Position numbers and translations under genes: made by a program. The notes beneath the pieces were generated by a model. The model did no database searches, was not told the origin of the DNA, and was given only the letters and a program-made list of their open reading frames with translations. Below are positions 11,107-21,099 of a stretch of 64,000 bases of DNA, piece by piece. Within the stretch, counting starts at the first letter, position 1; every line of letters starts with the position of its first letter. The stretch spans positions 248,001 to 312,000 of the forward strand of contig NZ_SZNM01000002.1 in assembly GCF_005870085.1 (NCBI RefSeq), given 5' to 3'. Origin of the DNA: Aquibacillus sediminis (GTDB taxonomy: Bacteria; Bacillota; Bacilli; Bacillales; Amphibacillaceae).

Positions 11107-11145
11107 GATCCCTTGTCACAGTGGTGTGGCAGGGGATTTTTAATA
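11107..11145 (+). terminator. Terminator after yqeY
   Basis: Stem ATCCCTTGTCACA/GTGGCAGGGGAT followed by TTTTTA. Confidence 0.85.
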
Positions 11146-11239
11146 TCTCTTTTTGTTATTTATTACATAATACGATAAAATGAAGTGAAACCATAAGCAA
11201 TGTAATAACGTATACCTTTATTGTGGAAGGAGGGTAGTA

Positions 11240-12574
11240 GTGAAAAGACTTATTACGTTTTGGATCTTATTGATTAGTCTTCTCTCAATTGTATCTTTTC
11301 CAAATAAAATCATAACTGCTGAATCCAATGGAGAAGGGAAGCTCGTTCACGTGATACCGATTGAAAATGAGGTGGAACGTGGATTGAACGCTTTTTTAAA
11401 TCGAACAACGGAAGAAGCGATTGAAGCGAATGCAGATCACATTATTTTTGAGATTAATACTCCTGGTGGAGAAGTAGCTGCAGCTGGAGATATAGCTAAT
11501 CTTATTCAAAGTTTAGAAATTCCTAACACGTCCTTTGTTACGGTTAGGGCTGTCTCTGCTGGGTCGTATATTGCGTTAAACACAGATAATCTTTATATGA
11601 AACCGCAAGCTCGAATGGGTGCGAGCGGTGTGATTACTTCGGATGGAAACGCTGCAGATAAAAAAGCACAATCTGATTGGTTAAAGGCAATGACCGCGGC
11701 TGCTGAATCGAATGGGAGAGATCCGATTTATGCGGAAGCAATGGCAGATGATTCGATTGACTTGGAAGAATATGGTGCTCCAGAAGGTGAGTATTTAAGT
11801 CTTAGTGCAAATGAAGCATTAGAAGTAGGATATGCTGAAGGCGTTGTTAGCCATCGCACCGCACTGTTAAATGACTTAGGATTAAGTAATGCAACGATTG
11901 TAGAGGCGGAAGTGACGCCTGCAGAAGGAATCGCACGTTTTTTGACGAATCCTGTAGTTGTGCCGATTCTTTTGTCACTTGCGAGTATTGGTTTAATTGT
12001 TGAATTATATTCTCCAGGTTTTGGTATTCCAGGTTCAGTTGGATTAGTATCATTAGTATTGTTTTTCTATGGACATATTGTGGCCGGACTTGCTGGTTAT
12101 GAAGCGATTATTTTGATCGTATTAGGTATTATAGCGATCATTGCTGAATTGTTTGTTCCGGGCGGAATTCTTGGTATTGTAGGTATTGGTGCAATTATTG
12201 GTGCCTTATTTATGTCAACTGATGATATGGGGCATATGGCAATGAGTATTGGTATTGCTGTATTATTGTCGATTATTGTTTCCGCTATCCTGTTCAAAAT
12301 ATTAGGATTGGAGCGGGGATTTTTCCGACATATTATTCTCAAGGATGCAACAACAACAGAACAAGGGTATGTGTCATCTGATAATCGACTAGAATTGATT
12401 GGTTTGGAAGGTAAAGCGGTAACTCCTCTACGTCCGTCAGGTACAGCTATATTTGGTGATGAACGCTTGGATGTCGTATCAGAGGGTGGTTTTATTCCGA
12501 GTGATGCCACAATAAAAATTGTGAAAACAGAAGGATCTAGAATTGTTGTAAGAGAAATCAACAGAGAAAATTAA
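11240..12574 (+). CDS. yqeZ: NfeD-type membrane-bound serine protease homologue YqeZ
   Basis: A 444-residue NfeD protein. A signal peptide (about 1-27) is followed by a ClpP-like protease domain with the catalytic serine in [10 protein letters not shown] and a likely catalytic lysine in [10 protein letters not shown]. Four or five membrane helices (about 235-350) and a C-terminal OB-fold NfeD domain (380-444) follow. GTG start behind GGAAGGAGGG. It is 19 bp upstream of floA; the NfeD-flotillin pairing is conserved and places it in functional membrane microdomains. What it cleaves is unknown. Confidence 0.92.
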   Translation: MKRLITFWILLISLLSIVSFPNKIITAESNGEGKLVHVIPIENEVERGLNAFLNRTTEEAIEANADHIIFEINTPGGEVAAAGDIANLIQSLEIPNTSFVTVRAVSAGSYIALNTDNLYMKPQARMGASGVITSDGNAADKKAQSDWLKAMTAAAESNGRDPIYAEAMADDSIDLEEYGAPEGEYLSLSANEALEVGYAEGVVSHRTALLNDLGLSNATIVEAEVTPAEGIARFLTNPVVVPILLSLASIGLIVELYSPGFGIPGSVGLVSLVLFFYGHIVAGLAGYEAIILIVLGIIAIIAELFVPGGILGIVGIGAIIGALFMSTDDMGHMAMSIGIAVLLSIIVSAILFKILGLERGFFRHIILKDATTTEQGYVSSDNRLELIGLEGKAVTPLRPSGTAIFGDERLDVVSEGGFIPSDATIKIVKTEGSRIVVREINREN

Positions 12575-12593
12575 ATTTATTAGGAGGTACATT

Positions 12594-13586
12594 ATGGGTT
12601 ATGAGGAACTTTTACCGATTATTGTAATCGGACTTATTTTAATTGCAGTAGCTATTTTACTAACATTTATTCCAGTAATGCTCTGGATTAGTGCACTTGC
12701 TGCAGGTGTACGTGTTAGCATCTTTACACTTGTTGGGATGCGACTTAGAAGGGTTGTTCCAGCGCGTGTTATCAATCCATTAATTAAAGCACATAAAGCT
12801 GGTTTAGCTGTTAACACCAATCAGTTAGAAAGTCACTATCTAGCTGGTGGTAATGTCGACCGCGTGGTCAATGCACTGATCGCTGCGCAGCGTGCAAATA
12901 TTGAACTAAGCTTTGAACGTTGTGCAGCAATCGACCTAGCAGGTCGTGACGTACTTGAAGCAGTTCAAATGAGTGTTAATCCGAAAGTCATTGAAACACC
13001 TTTCATTGCCGGTATTGCAATGGATGGTATCGAAGTAAAAGCAAAAGCAAGAATTACCGTAAGAGCAAATATCGACCGACTTGTCGGTGGTGCTGGGGAA
13101 GATACTGTTATCGCACGTGTTGGTGAAGGTGTCGTAAGTACGATTGGTAGTTCGAATACACATAAACAAGTATTGGAAAATCCTGACTCTATCTCACATA
13201 ATGTGTTAAACAGAGGATTAGATGCAGGTACAGCATTTGAAATTTTGTCGATTGATATTGCGGACGTTGATGTTGGTAAAAACATTGGTGCGATCTTACA
13301 AACAGACCAAGCAGAAGCAGATAAAAATATTGCTCAGGCGAAGGCAGAAGAACGTCGTGCGATGGCTGTTGCAAAAGAACAAGAAATGGTCGCAAAAGTA
13401 CAAGAAATGCGTGCTAAAGTAGTGGAAGCAGAAGCAGATGTACCACTTGCGTTAGCAGAAGCGTTACGGTCTGGAAATATGGGTGTTATGGATTATATGA
13501 ACTATAAAAACATTAACGCCGATACAGATATGCGTGATTCCATCGGAAAAATTTCAAAAGACGATGAGGAAGAAGAAGACCAATAA
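12594..13586 (+). CDS. floA: Flotillin-like protein FloA
   Basis: Membrane scaffold protein (YqfA/FloA) that organises lipid microdomains. A hydrophobic N-terminal hairpin (about 5-50, with [20 protein letters not shown]) anchors it. An SPFH/PHB-type domain follows, then a coiled-coil Ala/Glu-rich region (about 240-290, [20 protein letters not shown]). 330 residues, normal length. Ribosome site TAGGAGGT. Sits between yqeZ and a small membrane-anchored gene. Confidence 0.95.
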   Translation: MGYEELLPIIVIGLILIAVAILLTFIPVMLWISALAAGVRVSIFTLVGMRLRRVVPARVINPLIKAHKAGLAVNTNQLESHYLAGGNVDRVVNALIAAQRANIELSFERCAAIDLAGRDVLEAVQMSVNPKVIETPFIAGIAMDGIEVKAKARITVRANIDRLVGGAGEDTVIARVGEGVVSTIGSSNTHKQVLENPDSISHNVLNRGLDAGTAFEILSIDIADVDVGKNIGAILQTDQAEADKNIAQAKAEERRAMAVAKEQEMVAKVQEMRAKVVEAEADVPLALAEALRSGNMGVMDYMNYKNINADTDMRDSIGKISKDDEEEEDQ

Positions 13587-13617
13587 ATGGTTAACTCCTT
13601 AGAAAGGAGGGGTTCTG

Positions 13618-14145
13618 ATGGATGAATTGATAGGGGCAATTCTCCCTATTTTGGCTGTTGTTGCATGGTTATTTGGGTCATTTAAGAATGATGAAGAAAA
13701 TAAAAAGCCAACAAAAAAGCCGAATCAGCCTAGACCAAGACCAACTCCCACTCCATCAGGAAGTGGACAAAGGCAAACAACCACTAGTGAACCGAAAGTT
13801 GAGCCTAAATCAACGGTTCAACAGTCGCAACAGCAACCTGTTGATACTAGAACAAAATCGTACTATGAGAAAAAACAAGAACAAATAGAAAAGTTAAAAG
13901 AGCAAGTTGCCCAAACGAGTGAAATCACCAAAGAAGATTCGATCCATGATGCAATTAAAGAAGAGAGTACACCTAAAGCATATAAGAAGTATAAATCGAA
14001 TCGGAATTCAAATTTGTCAGTAGCAACTAAAATCAACAAAAAAGGGTTGGCTGAAAGTGTGGTAATGTCAGAAATCTTAGGCCCACCTAAAGCAGTAAAA
14101 CCACATCAGAGTGTTTTGCAGATGAGAAAAAATAAAAATCAATAA
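13618..14145 (+). CDS. Membrane-anchored low-complexity protein in yqfB position
   Basis: Not assigned to a named family. 175 residues: one N-terminal membrane helix (about 3-22, LIGAILPILAVVAWLFGSF), then a charged Pro/Thr/Gln-rich stretch (KKPNQPRPRPTPTPSGSG), a coiled-coil-like segment (about 80-105) and a basic C-terminus ending VMSEILGPPKAVKPHQSVLQ. Ribosome site AAAGGAGGGG. It directly follows floA where B. subtilis has the shorter yqfB, so it may be a partner of FloA/YqeZ; this is inference from position only. Ends at a strong terminator. Confidence 0.8.
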   Translation: MDELIGAILPILAVVAWLFGSFKNDEENKKPTKKPNQPRPRPTPTPSGSGQRQTTTSEPKVEPKSTVQQSQQQPVDTRTKSYYEKKQEQIEKLKEQVAQTSEITKEDSIHDAIKEESTPKAYKKYKSNRNSNLSVATKINKKGLAESVVMSEILGPPKAVKPHQSVLQMRKNKNQ

Positions 14146-14150
14146 ATACT

Positions 14151-14195
14151 AGAAGCCTTTGTTATTACATAGTAATAACAAAGGCTTCTTTTTGT
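14151..14195 (+). terminator. Strong terminator after the floA cluster
   Basis: AGAAGCCTTTGTTATTAC pairs perfectly with the sequence at 14170-14188, followed by TTTTTGT. It separates the yqeZ-floA unit from yqfC-yqfD. Confidence 0.92.
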
Positions 14196-14233
14196 AGAAA
14201 AGCAATGCAAATTCCCCAGTTTTTAAAGATTTT

Positions 14234-14266
14234 ACTGTTCTGATCTTTTCTTTGGATTCATACATA
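14234..14266 (+). promoter_or_regulatory. Possible SigE-type promoter of yqfC-yqfD
   Basis: CATACATA at 14259-14266 resembles the mother-cell SigE -10 consensus (CATACAnT). The -35 region around 14236 is a poor match. yqfC and yqfD are sporulation genes in B. subtilis, which makes a sporulation sigma plausible. Confidence 0.3.
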
Positions 14267-14289
14267 TGATGTGAGAGGGGGCATCTTTG

Positions 14290-14571
14290 ATGAATAAGTG
14301 GCAACGACGAATTGGAAATTGGTTAACAGAACATCTTGAATTACCTTCTGATGTGATCCTCGAACTTCCAAGAATAACAACGATTGGAAAAATTCATGCA
14401 TATATTGAAAATCACCGAGGACTAATACTTTTTTCTGATAATGAATTACGATTGAAAATGGAATATGGCTATCTAAAAATTACTGGAAAAAATTTCGTCC
14501 TAAAAATGATGCTACCAGAAGAAATTCTTCTAGAAGGAACGATTAATGACATACAGTTTATCGATCATTAA
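14290..14571 (+). CDS. yqfC: Sporulation protein YqfC
   Basis: A 93-residue protein of the YqfC family (YabP/YqfC fold): MNKWQRRIGNWLTEHLELPS, then LELPRITTIGKIHAYIENHRG and the tail EGTINDIQFID. It is required for efficient sporulation in relatives, together with the adjacent yqfD. ATG 14290 is used because the GAGAGGGGG site is then eight bases away; a TTG three bases earlier is in frame. The strong terminator upstream shows it starts a new transcription unit. Confidence 0.92.
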   Translation: MNKWQRRIGNWLTEHLELPSDVILELPRITTIGKIHAYIENHRGLILFSDNELRLKMEYGYLKITGKNFVLKMMLPEEILLEGTINDIQFIDH

Positions 14572-14595
14572 CTGGTTTACTTGGGGGAGGCAATT

Positions 14596-15825
14596 ATGAA
14601 GGAAACACAGGGAGTTTTTTTAACCGGATATGTGACCGTTAAAGTGATTGGACATTATCCAGAATTGTTTTTTGATGTTTGTGCGCGAAAAGGGGTAACG
14701 GTTTGGAATATAAAGAAAACAAGTAAAACCGAATGTGAGGGGAATATTCGGTTGAGAGATATTCCGCTATTGAAGAGTGTTCGACGGAATACGGTCTATA
14801 AGGTGACATTTGTACATAGGAAGGGAATCCCATTTCTTTCAAAGAGATTTTTGTCACATAAACCATTAATAATTGGATTATTTCTAAGCATGTTTTTTGT
14901 TTTGTTCTTATCAAACATTGTATGGGATGTAAAAGTAAAGGGGGTGCACCCAGAAATAGAAAAAAGAATTGTGGACCAATTAAATGAATATGGGATTCAA
15001 CCAGGTGCAATGAAATTTAAGATTGACCCTCCAAGCCAGATTCAACAGCAACTACTGAACGATATTCCAGAATTACTTTGGGTTGGTGTAACGGAAAAAG
15101 GGACAACCTATCATTTAGAAGGTGTAGAAAAAACTGTTGTGGAAGAGGAAGAAACAAATGGTCCGAGAAATTTAGTAGCAGCAAAAGATGGTGTGATTGT
15201 TGACATGTACGTTTCGAAAGGAAGACCAGTGGTACAAGTTAACGATTATGTTGAAAGAGGGGATCTACTTGTTTCAGGGGCATTAAGGGAACAGCAAAAT
15301 GAAGAGGATGAAGATAGTGATGAAGAAAAAAAGGACGAGCAACAACAAGTTGTTTCTGCAGAGGGAGAAGTAATTGCTAAGACTTGGTATGAAACAGAGG
15401 TGAATATTCCTTTAAAAACGAATTATGAAGTATTAACTGGTGAAAATAAGTACAAATACTTTTTAAAATTTGCTTCCGTTTTTATACCAATATGGGGGTT
15501 TACGGATCCTGACTTCGACCAAATACAAACTGAAGTTAATGAAAGGCAATTTAAGTTTCTAAAATGGGATTTGCCGATTTCCTTTGTGGAACATAATGTT
15601 CAAGAGAAGACCAACTTAAGTGATGAACGATCAAAAGAGGTAGCTGTTAAAGATGGCATTGAACAAGCGAAAACTGATCTACAAAAACAGTTAGGCCCAG
15701 ATGCCAAGATAAGTTTTGAAAAAGTTTTGCACGAAAGTATAGACAGTGGTAAAGTAAACTTAAACCTTTATTTTACAGTAGAGGAAGATATTGTAAAAAT
15801 TCAACCTTTATCTCAAGGAGATTGA
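14596..15825 (+). CDS. yqfD: Sporulation protein YqfD
   Basis: Homologue of B. subtilis YqfD (409 residues here). A cytoplasmic N-terminal domain (about 1-85) is followed by one membrane helix (about 88-112, LIIGLFLSMFFVLFLSNIVW), then a large extracytoplasmic domain with an acidic insert (NEEDEDSDEEKKDEQQQ). ATG 14596 follows GGGGGAGG; upstream in-frame codons lack a ribosome site. Its stop overlaps the phoH leader. Exact molecular role unknown; it is linked to sporulation by family and neighbour. Confidence 0.92.
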   Translation: MKETQGVFLTGYVTVKVIGHYPELFFDVCARKGVTVWNIKKTSKTECEGNIRLRDIPLLKSVRRNTVYKVTFVHRKGIPFLSKRFLSHKPLIIGLFLSMFFVLFLSNIVWDVKVKGVHPEIEKRIVDQLNEYGIQPGAMKFKIDPPSQIQQQLLNDIPELLWVGVTEKGTTYHLEGVEKTVVEEEETNGPRNLVAAKDGVIVDMYVSKGRPVVQVNDYVERGDLLVSGALREQQNEEDEDSDEEKKDEQQQVVSAEGEVIAKTWYETEVNIPLKTNYEVLTGENKYKYFLKFASVFIPIWGFTDPDFDQIQTEVNERQFKFLKWDLPISFVEHNVQEKTNLSDERSKEVAVKDGIEQAKTDLQKQLGPDAKISFEKVLHESIDSGKVNLNLYFTVEEDIVKIQPLSQGD

Positions 15826-15827
15826 TT

Positions 15828-16787
15828 ATGACAGAAGATTTGAAAACCATTGACTTACATTTAGAAGATCCAAGTGAAGCGCTAAGCTTATTTGGGACAG
15901 AAGATAAACATCTAAAGCAAATTGAGCAACAATTAAATGTGTCGATCGTTACTCGTGGGGAAAAAGTAAGTGTAACTGGAAGTGATGAGGAAGTACGTTT
16001 AATTGAGGAGATTTTGCTAGCTCTATTACAAATTATTCGGAAGGGTTTAACGATTACCGAACGTGATATTGTCTATGCCGTTGAATTGGCAAAAAAAGGT
16101 AAAATAAAACAATTTGAAACATTATTTGAAGACGAAATAACCAAAAACGCCAAGGGCAAATCCATACGCGTGAAAACGCTTGGACAACGGGATTACATTA
16201 CAGCGATAAAAACGCATGACCTTGTGTTTGGAATTGGTCCCGCTGGTACTGGTAAAACCTATTTGGCAGTGGTAATGGCAGTTAATGCATTGAAAAAAGG
16301 GTTAGTGAAGCGAATTATTTTAACTCGCCCAGCGGTTGAAGCTGGGGAAAGTCTAGGTTTCTTACCAGGGGATTTAAAAGAAAAAGTTGATCCGTATTTA
16401 CGACCACTTTACGATGCATTACATGATGTTTTAGGAAATGAGCATACACTGAGACTAATCGAGCGTGGAACAATCGAAATTGCTCCACTTGCATATATGC
16501 GTGGTCGTACACTTGATGATGCATTTGTTATCCTAGATGAAGCACAAAACACGACACCAGCCCAAATGAAGATGTTTTTGACACGTTTAGGATTTGGTTC
16601 AAAAATGGTGATCACAGGGGATATAACTCAAGTCGATTTACCAAAAGGAGTACAATCAGGGTTAAGAGCTGTAGAAACACGTTTAGCAAATATCAAAGGA
16701 ATTGAATTCACTTATTTACAACAGTCTGATGTTGTTCGTCATCCTCTAGTTCAAAAAATAATTGACGCTTATGAAGATATGGAATAA
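15828..16787 (+). CDS. phoH: PhoH family protein (P-loop ATPase)
   Basis: Cytoplasmic PhoH/YbeZ-type protein of 319 residues. An N-terminal KH-like region is followed by the ATPase core with Walker A GPAGTGKTYL, Walker B FVILDEAQNTT and MVITGDITQVDLP. YbeZ partners with YbeY in rRNA processing in other bacteria, and ybeY is two genes downstream here. ATG 15828 sits behind CAAGGAG, overlapping the yqfD stop region. In B. subtilis phoH directly precedes pgpH; here a terminator and repeat element B come between. Confidence 0.93.
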   Translation: MTEDLKTIDLHLEDPSEALSLFGTEDKHLKQIEQQLNVSIVTRGEKVSVTGSDEEVRLIEEILLALLQIIRKGLTITERDIVYAVELAKKGKIKQFETLFEDEITKNAKGKSIRVKTLGQRDYITAIKTHDLVFGIGPAGTGKTYLAVVMAVNALKKGLVKRIILTRPAVEAGESLGFLPGDLKEKVDPYLRPLYDALHDVLGNEHTLRLIERGTIEIAPLAYMRGRTLDDAFVILDEAQNTTPAQMKMFLTRLGFGSKMVITGDITQVDLPKGVQSGLRAVETRLANIKGIEFTYLQQSDVVRHPLVQKIIDAYEDME

Positions 16788-16798
16788 GTGATTCTTGA

Positions 16799-16831
16799 TA
16801 ATAAGATCCATTATTGGGTCTTATTTTTTGC
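16799..16831 (+). terminator. Terminator after phoH
   Basis: AATAAGATCC-ATTATT-GGGTCTTATT hairpin followed by a T run. Confidence 0.85.
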
Positions 16832-16874
16832 TTTTTAACCCCTTTTTGATAAGAGGATTGTTATTGTATAAAAA

Positions 16875-17160
16875 CTGTATTATACGACATAAATTTGCGT
16901 TCCTTTAAAAGATGAGTAATTCAAAGTAGCTGCGGCAATAACACTATGCTTTGGGGGCCGAGGTGAAGATCCACTTGGTAAACTAAAGACCGTAGGCTAA
17001 AATCGTCACGGACACGTGAGCAACGCCTGCGTAACCAACATCCTGTTGGCCCGGGGTCGTTCCCATGGAAAGCGGATTATTCTGCCGTAGCGATGGTATA
17101 AGACTTATTCCAGCCAGAATAGTAGAAAGCAAACTAATAGGTTATGTCGCATAATAAAGC
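16875..17160. repeat. Mosaic repeat element B
   Basis: About 286 bp lying between phoH and pgpH. It is bounded by CTGTATTATACGACATAA (16875-16892) and TTATGTCGCATAATAAAG (17142-17159), an imperfect inverted pair. In reverse complement it matches module 1 of element A (conserved CCAACAGGATGTTGG and ACGCAGGCGTTG) on one side and the right end of module 2 on the other, so it is a shorter recombinant form. No gene inside. The remaining DNA to pgpH (17161-17324) shows a purine-rich stretch that also follows element A. Confidence 0.85.
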
Positions 17161-17324
17161 TACTACGTAATAAGTGAAAACAAAGATTAAAACATTTTAA
17201 ATTGGATTAAACGGAAGGTAGAAGGGGGGGAGAGCAAGGTATATATAAGTTATATGTCATCATACAAGGTTTGTAATCCATTGTTGCGTAAATATGGTAT
17301 TATAGTAGGGGAGGAGGAGTCGTA

Positions 17325-19487
17325 ATGAAGGTGAACTGGTCGAAATTTTTACATATGATAAAATTAAGGCGACGGTGGCTTCAAATTGGTATACCGGTTT
17401 TTGCTTTAGTCATTATTTTCTTCATACTAACGTTCTCCAATGTTAATATGAAAACATATGATATTGAAAAATTTAGTAATGCAAAGGAAACGATTCGCTC
17501 ACCAATAACAATAGAAAATAAACAGGAAACAGATCGGAAAACGAGAGAAGCAGTTCAAGCGGTAGGGGATCGTTATAGCATTTCCAGTGAAGTAACACAA
17601 GAACGGGTAGCGTATGTGAATGAACTGTTTGAGGCTGTATCAAAGCAACAAGAAAGAAATGAAGAATTGGAATCACAAGCGGAAGGTGATTCTACCGATC
17701 AAACGAACACCTCACCTTTATCCACTGAGGAAAAGGTTCAGCAATTACAACAATTATTAAGTCCAACTATAATAGAAGAATTGGACAAACAACCACTACA
17801 AAAAGTAATCGAATCTGATGAAAATGAGCGTGCTTTAGCTCGAGAATTGTTAACAACCACACTATATGATGTCATGAATGAGGGCATAAGGACAGATGGA
17901 GTATCGACAGCGGTGAGTAATGTAAAACAAAAACTACGCTACTCGAGTCTTGATGATTCATTAAAAGATGCTCTTTATGATATAACAGAGTTTGCGATAG
18001 TTGAAAATTCTTTCTTTGACTCAGAAAAAACAGATGAAGCACAAAAACAAGCAATTAATAATGTCGAACCTGTCATGATCCAAGCAGGAGAAGTCATCGT
18101 TAGAGAAAATCAAACGATAACAAATGAGGTATATGAAGATTTAGCGCTTGTTGGCTTATTAAATGAAGATCAAAATTTTTATCCGGTCATTGGATTAGTG
18201 ATTTTTATTTTGTTAATTAGTGGCATGTTGTTTTATGAATTGTATACATATGCAAATAAAAGGGAATTAGATAAAGGTAAAATTATTGCTGTCGTAGTTA
18301 TTAGTGTTCTAATGGTGGCAATGATGAAATCGATTAGTTTGTATACCACATCAATCAGTCAGTTGTTCTTTTTGGTGCCAATCGCGACTGGTGCAATGTT
18401 ACTCAAAATCCTACTTCATGAGCGTCTAGCAATCGTATTATCTGTATGTTATGCCTTACTAGGCAGTGTGATTTTTAATGCTGAGATTCCTGGAACACTG
18501 AATATGGAAGCTGGTATCTATTTGTTATTTAGCCAAATGGCTGGCATTATGTTCTTGTATAATGTAAAGGATAGAATAACGATATTGAAAGCTGGAGCAG
18601 GAACTGCAGTTGTAAATACATTAACAGTTGTTTTGTTTTTATTATTGGCTTTTGAAAAATATACCGTTACAGATACGTTAATGTTAAGTGGATATGGAAT
18701 AGGAGCAGCATTTTTATCTTCAGTTTTAACGATCGGTTTATTACCAGTTTTTGAGTCGGGATTGGGAATACTATCAGATACAAAATTATTGACTTTATCA
18801 AGTCCGAATCACCCACTTCTTCGTAAAATTTTAACAGAAGCACCGGGTACCTATCATCATAGTGTGATGGTGGCAAACCTTAGTGAGGCTTCTTGTGAGG
18901 CTATTGGTGCAAATGGATTATTGGCTAGAATTGCTTCTTATTATCATGATTTAGGGAAAACCATACAACCTCATTATTTTATTGAAAATCAAATGGGAAT
19001 TAAGAATCCGCATGATTTTCTTGATCCTAAACAAAGCGCAGAAATTATTATCAATCATCCGTATGACGGAGCGAAATTATTGAAACAGTATAAAATACCA
19101 AAAGAAATCATTGATATAGCAGAACAACACCACGGTACTACATTGTTAAAGTATTTTTACTTTAAAGAAAAAAACATTCAGAGTCATGTTAATGAAGTAG
19201 ATTATCGATATCCAGGCCCTAAGCCAAGATCTAAAGAGGCAGCTATTATTTGTATTTGTGATTCTGTGGAAGCAGCGGTTCGGTCTTTGAAAGAGCCAAC
19301 GAAAGAAAAAATAGATCAAATTGTAACATCCATTATGAATGACCGATTAATGGATGGTCAGTTAAATGAAAGTTCGTTAACATTTAGAGAACTTGAATCG
19401 ATTCATCAAGCTATTAACGAAACGTTGAATGGTATTTTCCATTCTAGAATTCAGTACCCAGAACAAAATGTGAAGGAGGCAAACTAA
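17325..19487 (+). CDS. pgpH: Cyclic-di-AMP phosphodiesterase PgpH (7TM-HD)
   Basis: Membrane enzyme hydrolysing c-di-AMP to pApA. 720 residues: N-terminal membrane helix (about 20-42), extracellular 7TMR-HDED domain (45-285), seven-helix membrane block (about 288-480) and a cytoplasmic HD domain with [11 protein letters not shown] and the metal-binding HD of [11 protein letters not shown] behind GGGGAGGAGG. Its stop (TAATG) overlaps the ybeY start. It is separated from phoH by repeat element B and needs its own promoter; I could not identify a convincing one (TATTAT near 17300 lacks a -35). Confidence 0.95.
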   Translation: MKVNWSKFLHMIKLRRRWLQIGIPVFALVIIFFILTFSNVNMKTYDIEKFSNAKETIRSPITIENKQETDRKTREAVQAVGDRYSISSEVTQERVAYVNELFEAVSKQQERNEELESQAEGDSTDQTNTSPLSTEEKVQQLQQLLSPTIIEELDKQPLQKVIESDENERALARELLTTTLYDVMNEGIRTDGVSTAVSNVKQKLRYSSLDDSLKDALYDITEFAIVENSFFDSEKTDEAQKQAINNVEPVMIQAGEVIVRENQTITNEVYEDLALVGLLNEDQNFYPVIGLVIFILLISGMLFYELYTYANKRELDKGKIIAVVVISVLMVAMMKSISLYTTSISQLFFLVPIATGAMLLKILLHERLAIVLSVCYALLGSVIFNAEIPGTLNMEAGIYLLFSQMAGIMFLYNVKDRITILKAGAGTAVVNTLTVVLFLLLAFEKYTVTDTLMLSGYGIGAAFLSSVLTIGLLPVFESGLGILSDTKLLTLSSPNHPLLRKILTEAPGTYHHSVMVANLSEASCEAIGANGLLARIASYYHDLGKTIQPHYFIENQMGIKNPHDFLDPKQSAEIIINHPYDGAKLLKQYKIPKEIIDIAEQHHGTTLLKYFYFKEKNIQSHVNEVDYRYPGPKPRSKEAAIICICDSVEAAVRSLKEPTKEKIDQIVTSIMNDRLMDGQLNESSLTFRELESIHQAINETLNGIFHSRIQYPEQNVKEAN

Positions 19488-19954
19488 TGCAAATTGACTT
19501 TCAAGATGAAACGAAGCAAGTAGACATAAAGGATATCGATATGATTGAGCGTTTACTCTCTTTTGCAGGAGTACAGGAAAATGTTGACGAAGATGCGGAA
19601 CTATCTGTAACTTTTGTTTCGAATGATGAAATACAGGTGATAAACCGTGATTATCGACAGATTGATAAACCGACAGATGTCATCTCATTTGCACTAGAAG
19701 AAAAAGGTGAAGGAGAATTAGAGGTTGTTGGTGCAGATCTTCCAACTGTACTAGGTGATATCATTATTTCAATCGATAGAGCAAAGGAACAGGCGGTTGA
19801 TTACAATCATTCGTTACAACGGGAGTTAGGATTTTTATCCTTGCACGGTTTTTTGCATTTGCTAGGATATGACCATATGGAAGAAGCGGATGAGAAAAAA
19901 ATGTTTAAACGACAAGAGGATATTTTAAATGCCTTTGGACTCGAGAGGGAATAG
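19487..19954 (+). CDS. ybeY: Endoribonuclease YbeY (rRNA maturation factor)
   Basis: Zinc-dependent RNase needed for 16S rRNA 3'-end processing and ribosome quality control. 155 residues with the zinc motif [11 protein letters not shown] near residues 124-134 and the family signature [22 protein letters not shown] overlaps the pgpH stop; ribosome site AAGGAGGC. dgkA begins inside its 3' end. Confidence 0.96.
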   Translation: MQIDFQDETKQVDIKDIDMIERLLSFAGVQENVDEDAELSVTFVSNDEIQVINRDYRQIDKPTDVISFALEEKGEGELEVVGADLPTVLGDIIISIDRAKEQAVDYNHSLQRELGFLSLHGFLHLLGYDHMEEADEKKMFKRQEDILNAFGLERE

Positions 19955-20309
19955 GAAGCGGCTTGTTGGTTTTAGCTGTGCGATTAATGGTCTTAAAAAC
20001 GTCTTTCGACATGAAATAAACTTTAGAATTCATTTGTTGGTAGCTGTCTTAGTTATTTCCTTAGGAGCAATTTTTCGAATAACACAATTGGAATGGATCG
20101 CAATATGTTTAACGATAGGATCAGTATTAGCGTTCGAAATGATGAATACAGCAGTGGAACGAGCGATGGACTATTTATCTCCAGAAATACATCCATCAGT
20201 TGGATTGGTAAAGGACATTTCTGCTGGTGCAGTATTTATTACAGCCATTAATGCAGTCATCGTTGGAGGAATTATTTTTATCCCTAAACTTATCGGCTTA
20301 CTTTTGTAA
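19929..20309 (+). CDS. dgkA: Undecaprenol kinase / diacylglycerol kinase family protein DgkA
   Basis: Small integral membrane kinase of 126 residues that phosphorylates undecaprenol in Gram-positives (cell-wall lipid carrier recycling). The catalytic region with E-x-M-N-T-A-V-E-R is seen in [20 protein letters not shown], preceded by [11 protein letters not shown], with three membrane helices. Starts 26 bp inside ybeY with AGAGGA upstream. In B. subtilis cdd follows; here repeat element C does. Confidence 0.95.
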   Translation: MPLDSRGNRKRLVGFSCAINGLKNVFRHEINFRIHLLVAVLVISLGAIFRITQLEWIAICLTIGSVLAFEMMNTAVERAMDYLSPEIHPSVGLVKDISAGAVFITAINAVIVGGIIFIPKLIGLLL

Positions 20310-20354
20310 TCTTCTAAAAAGACCTTTGAGAAGATGAAGTGTTAATGAACATAA

Positions 20355-20858
20355 GCGGAATTATACGACATAAATTTGCATTCCTTTCTGTCTGATTTTT
20401 ATATGTATTAAACAATCGTTCCGGCAGAATACTCCACTTGGACTAGTTTTCTGATTGAGATAAGTGATTGGACCATATAAAGACATTCATTTGATACACT
20501 ATTCTTAATCCAACAGCTTCTAATATATAAAATTTTTTAGGCCAATTTCTACAAAAATTCAGGGCACACGAATTAGCGGAGGCAATACACGGAGACTCCC
20601 GAGGCCCGACGAGGGTCATGCAGGCGTTGTCAGACAAGGGCGGTTTTAGCCTGTGGTCCCTAATTTATCATCGGTGAGACCCCGCAGTGAGGCACGAACG
20701 AAGGAAGGCTACGGCAGCGTTACATCGCACGCAGAAAATTGTTCTTTATTTTCAAGGAGGCTCACCAGCCCTCCATGGAAAGCGTAGTGTATTGCCGTAG
20801 CGACTTTTAAGCACTCATCTTTTAGAGGAAGTGGCGAGTTATGTCGTATAATACACCA
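20355..20858. repeat. Mosaic repeat element C
   Basis: About 504 bp between dgkA and era. Termini ATTATACGACATAA (20360-20373) and TTATGTCGTATAAT (20839-20852) are perfect inverted copies. It carries a module 2 closed by GCGGAGGCAATACAC (20576-20590) and GTGTATTGCC (20787-20796), with a module 1-like piece inserted inside it (20601-20760). Relative to element A the closing stem changes AA/TT to CA/TG, so pairing is kept. 20440-20570 is AT-rich and unmatched. No gene inside. Confidence 0.85.
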
Positions 20859-20880
20859 AATGCACACTAAAGTTTATAAA

Positions 20881-20934
20881 AAAATATATATTTATGCCCA
20901 ATGTGATTATTGCAGGTGGGCAGTACGTGAGTTT
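20881..20934 (+). pseudogene. Possible remnant of cytidine deaminase gene (cdd)
   Basis: Between element C and era, where cdd normally stands, the + strand reads QCDYCRWAVREFLS. This has the exact spacing of the zinc-site motif of cytidine deaminases (CGACRQVxSEF: C-x2-C-R-x4-E-F). Only about 14 residues align, the flanks are not deaminase-like, and a terminator follows directly. I see five identical key residues; the identification as a relic rests mainly on position and could be chance. Confidence 0.35.
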
Positions 20935-20935
20935 T

Positions 20936-20971
20936 TATCCCTTGTTTCTTCGATAGAACAAGGGATTTTTG
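20936..20971 (+). terminator. Terminator upstream of era
   Basis: ATCCCTTGTTTCTTCGATAGAACAAGGGAT-type hairpin (stem ATCCCTTGTT/AACAAGGGAT) followed by TTTTT. It terminates nothing currently coding, consistent with a lost gene upstream. Confidence 0.8.
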
Positions 20972-21099
20972 CTCGAATATCTTACAGAAATATTCCAAAA
21001 ATTTTATGGAAGTTTTGTCGAAAGTATGAAAGTGAAATGTATTTTATAGTAAAATAAGAAGTAACATAGCAGAAACGACACTACAATGGAGGATACAAC

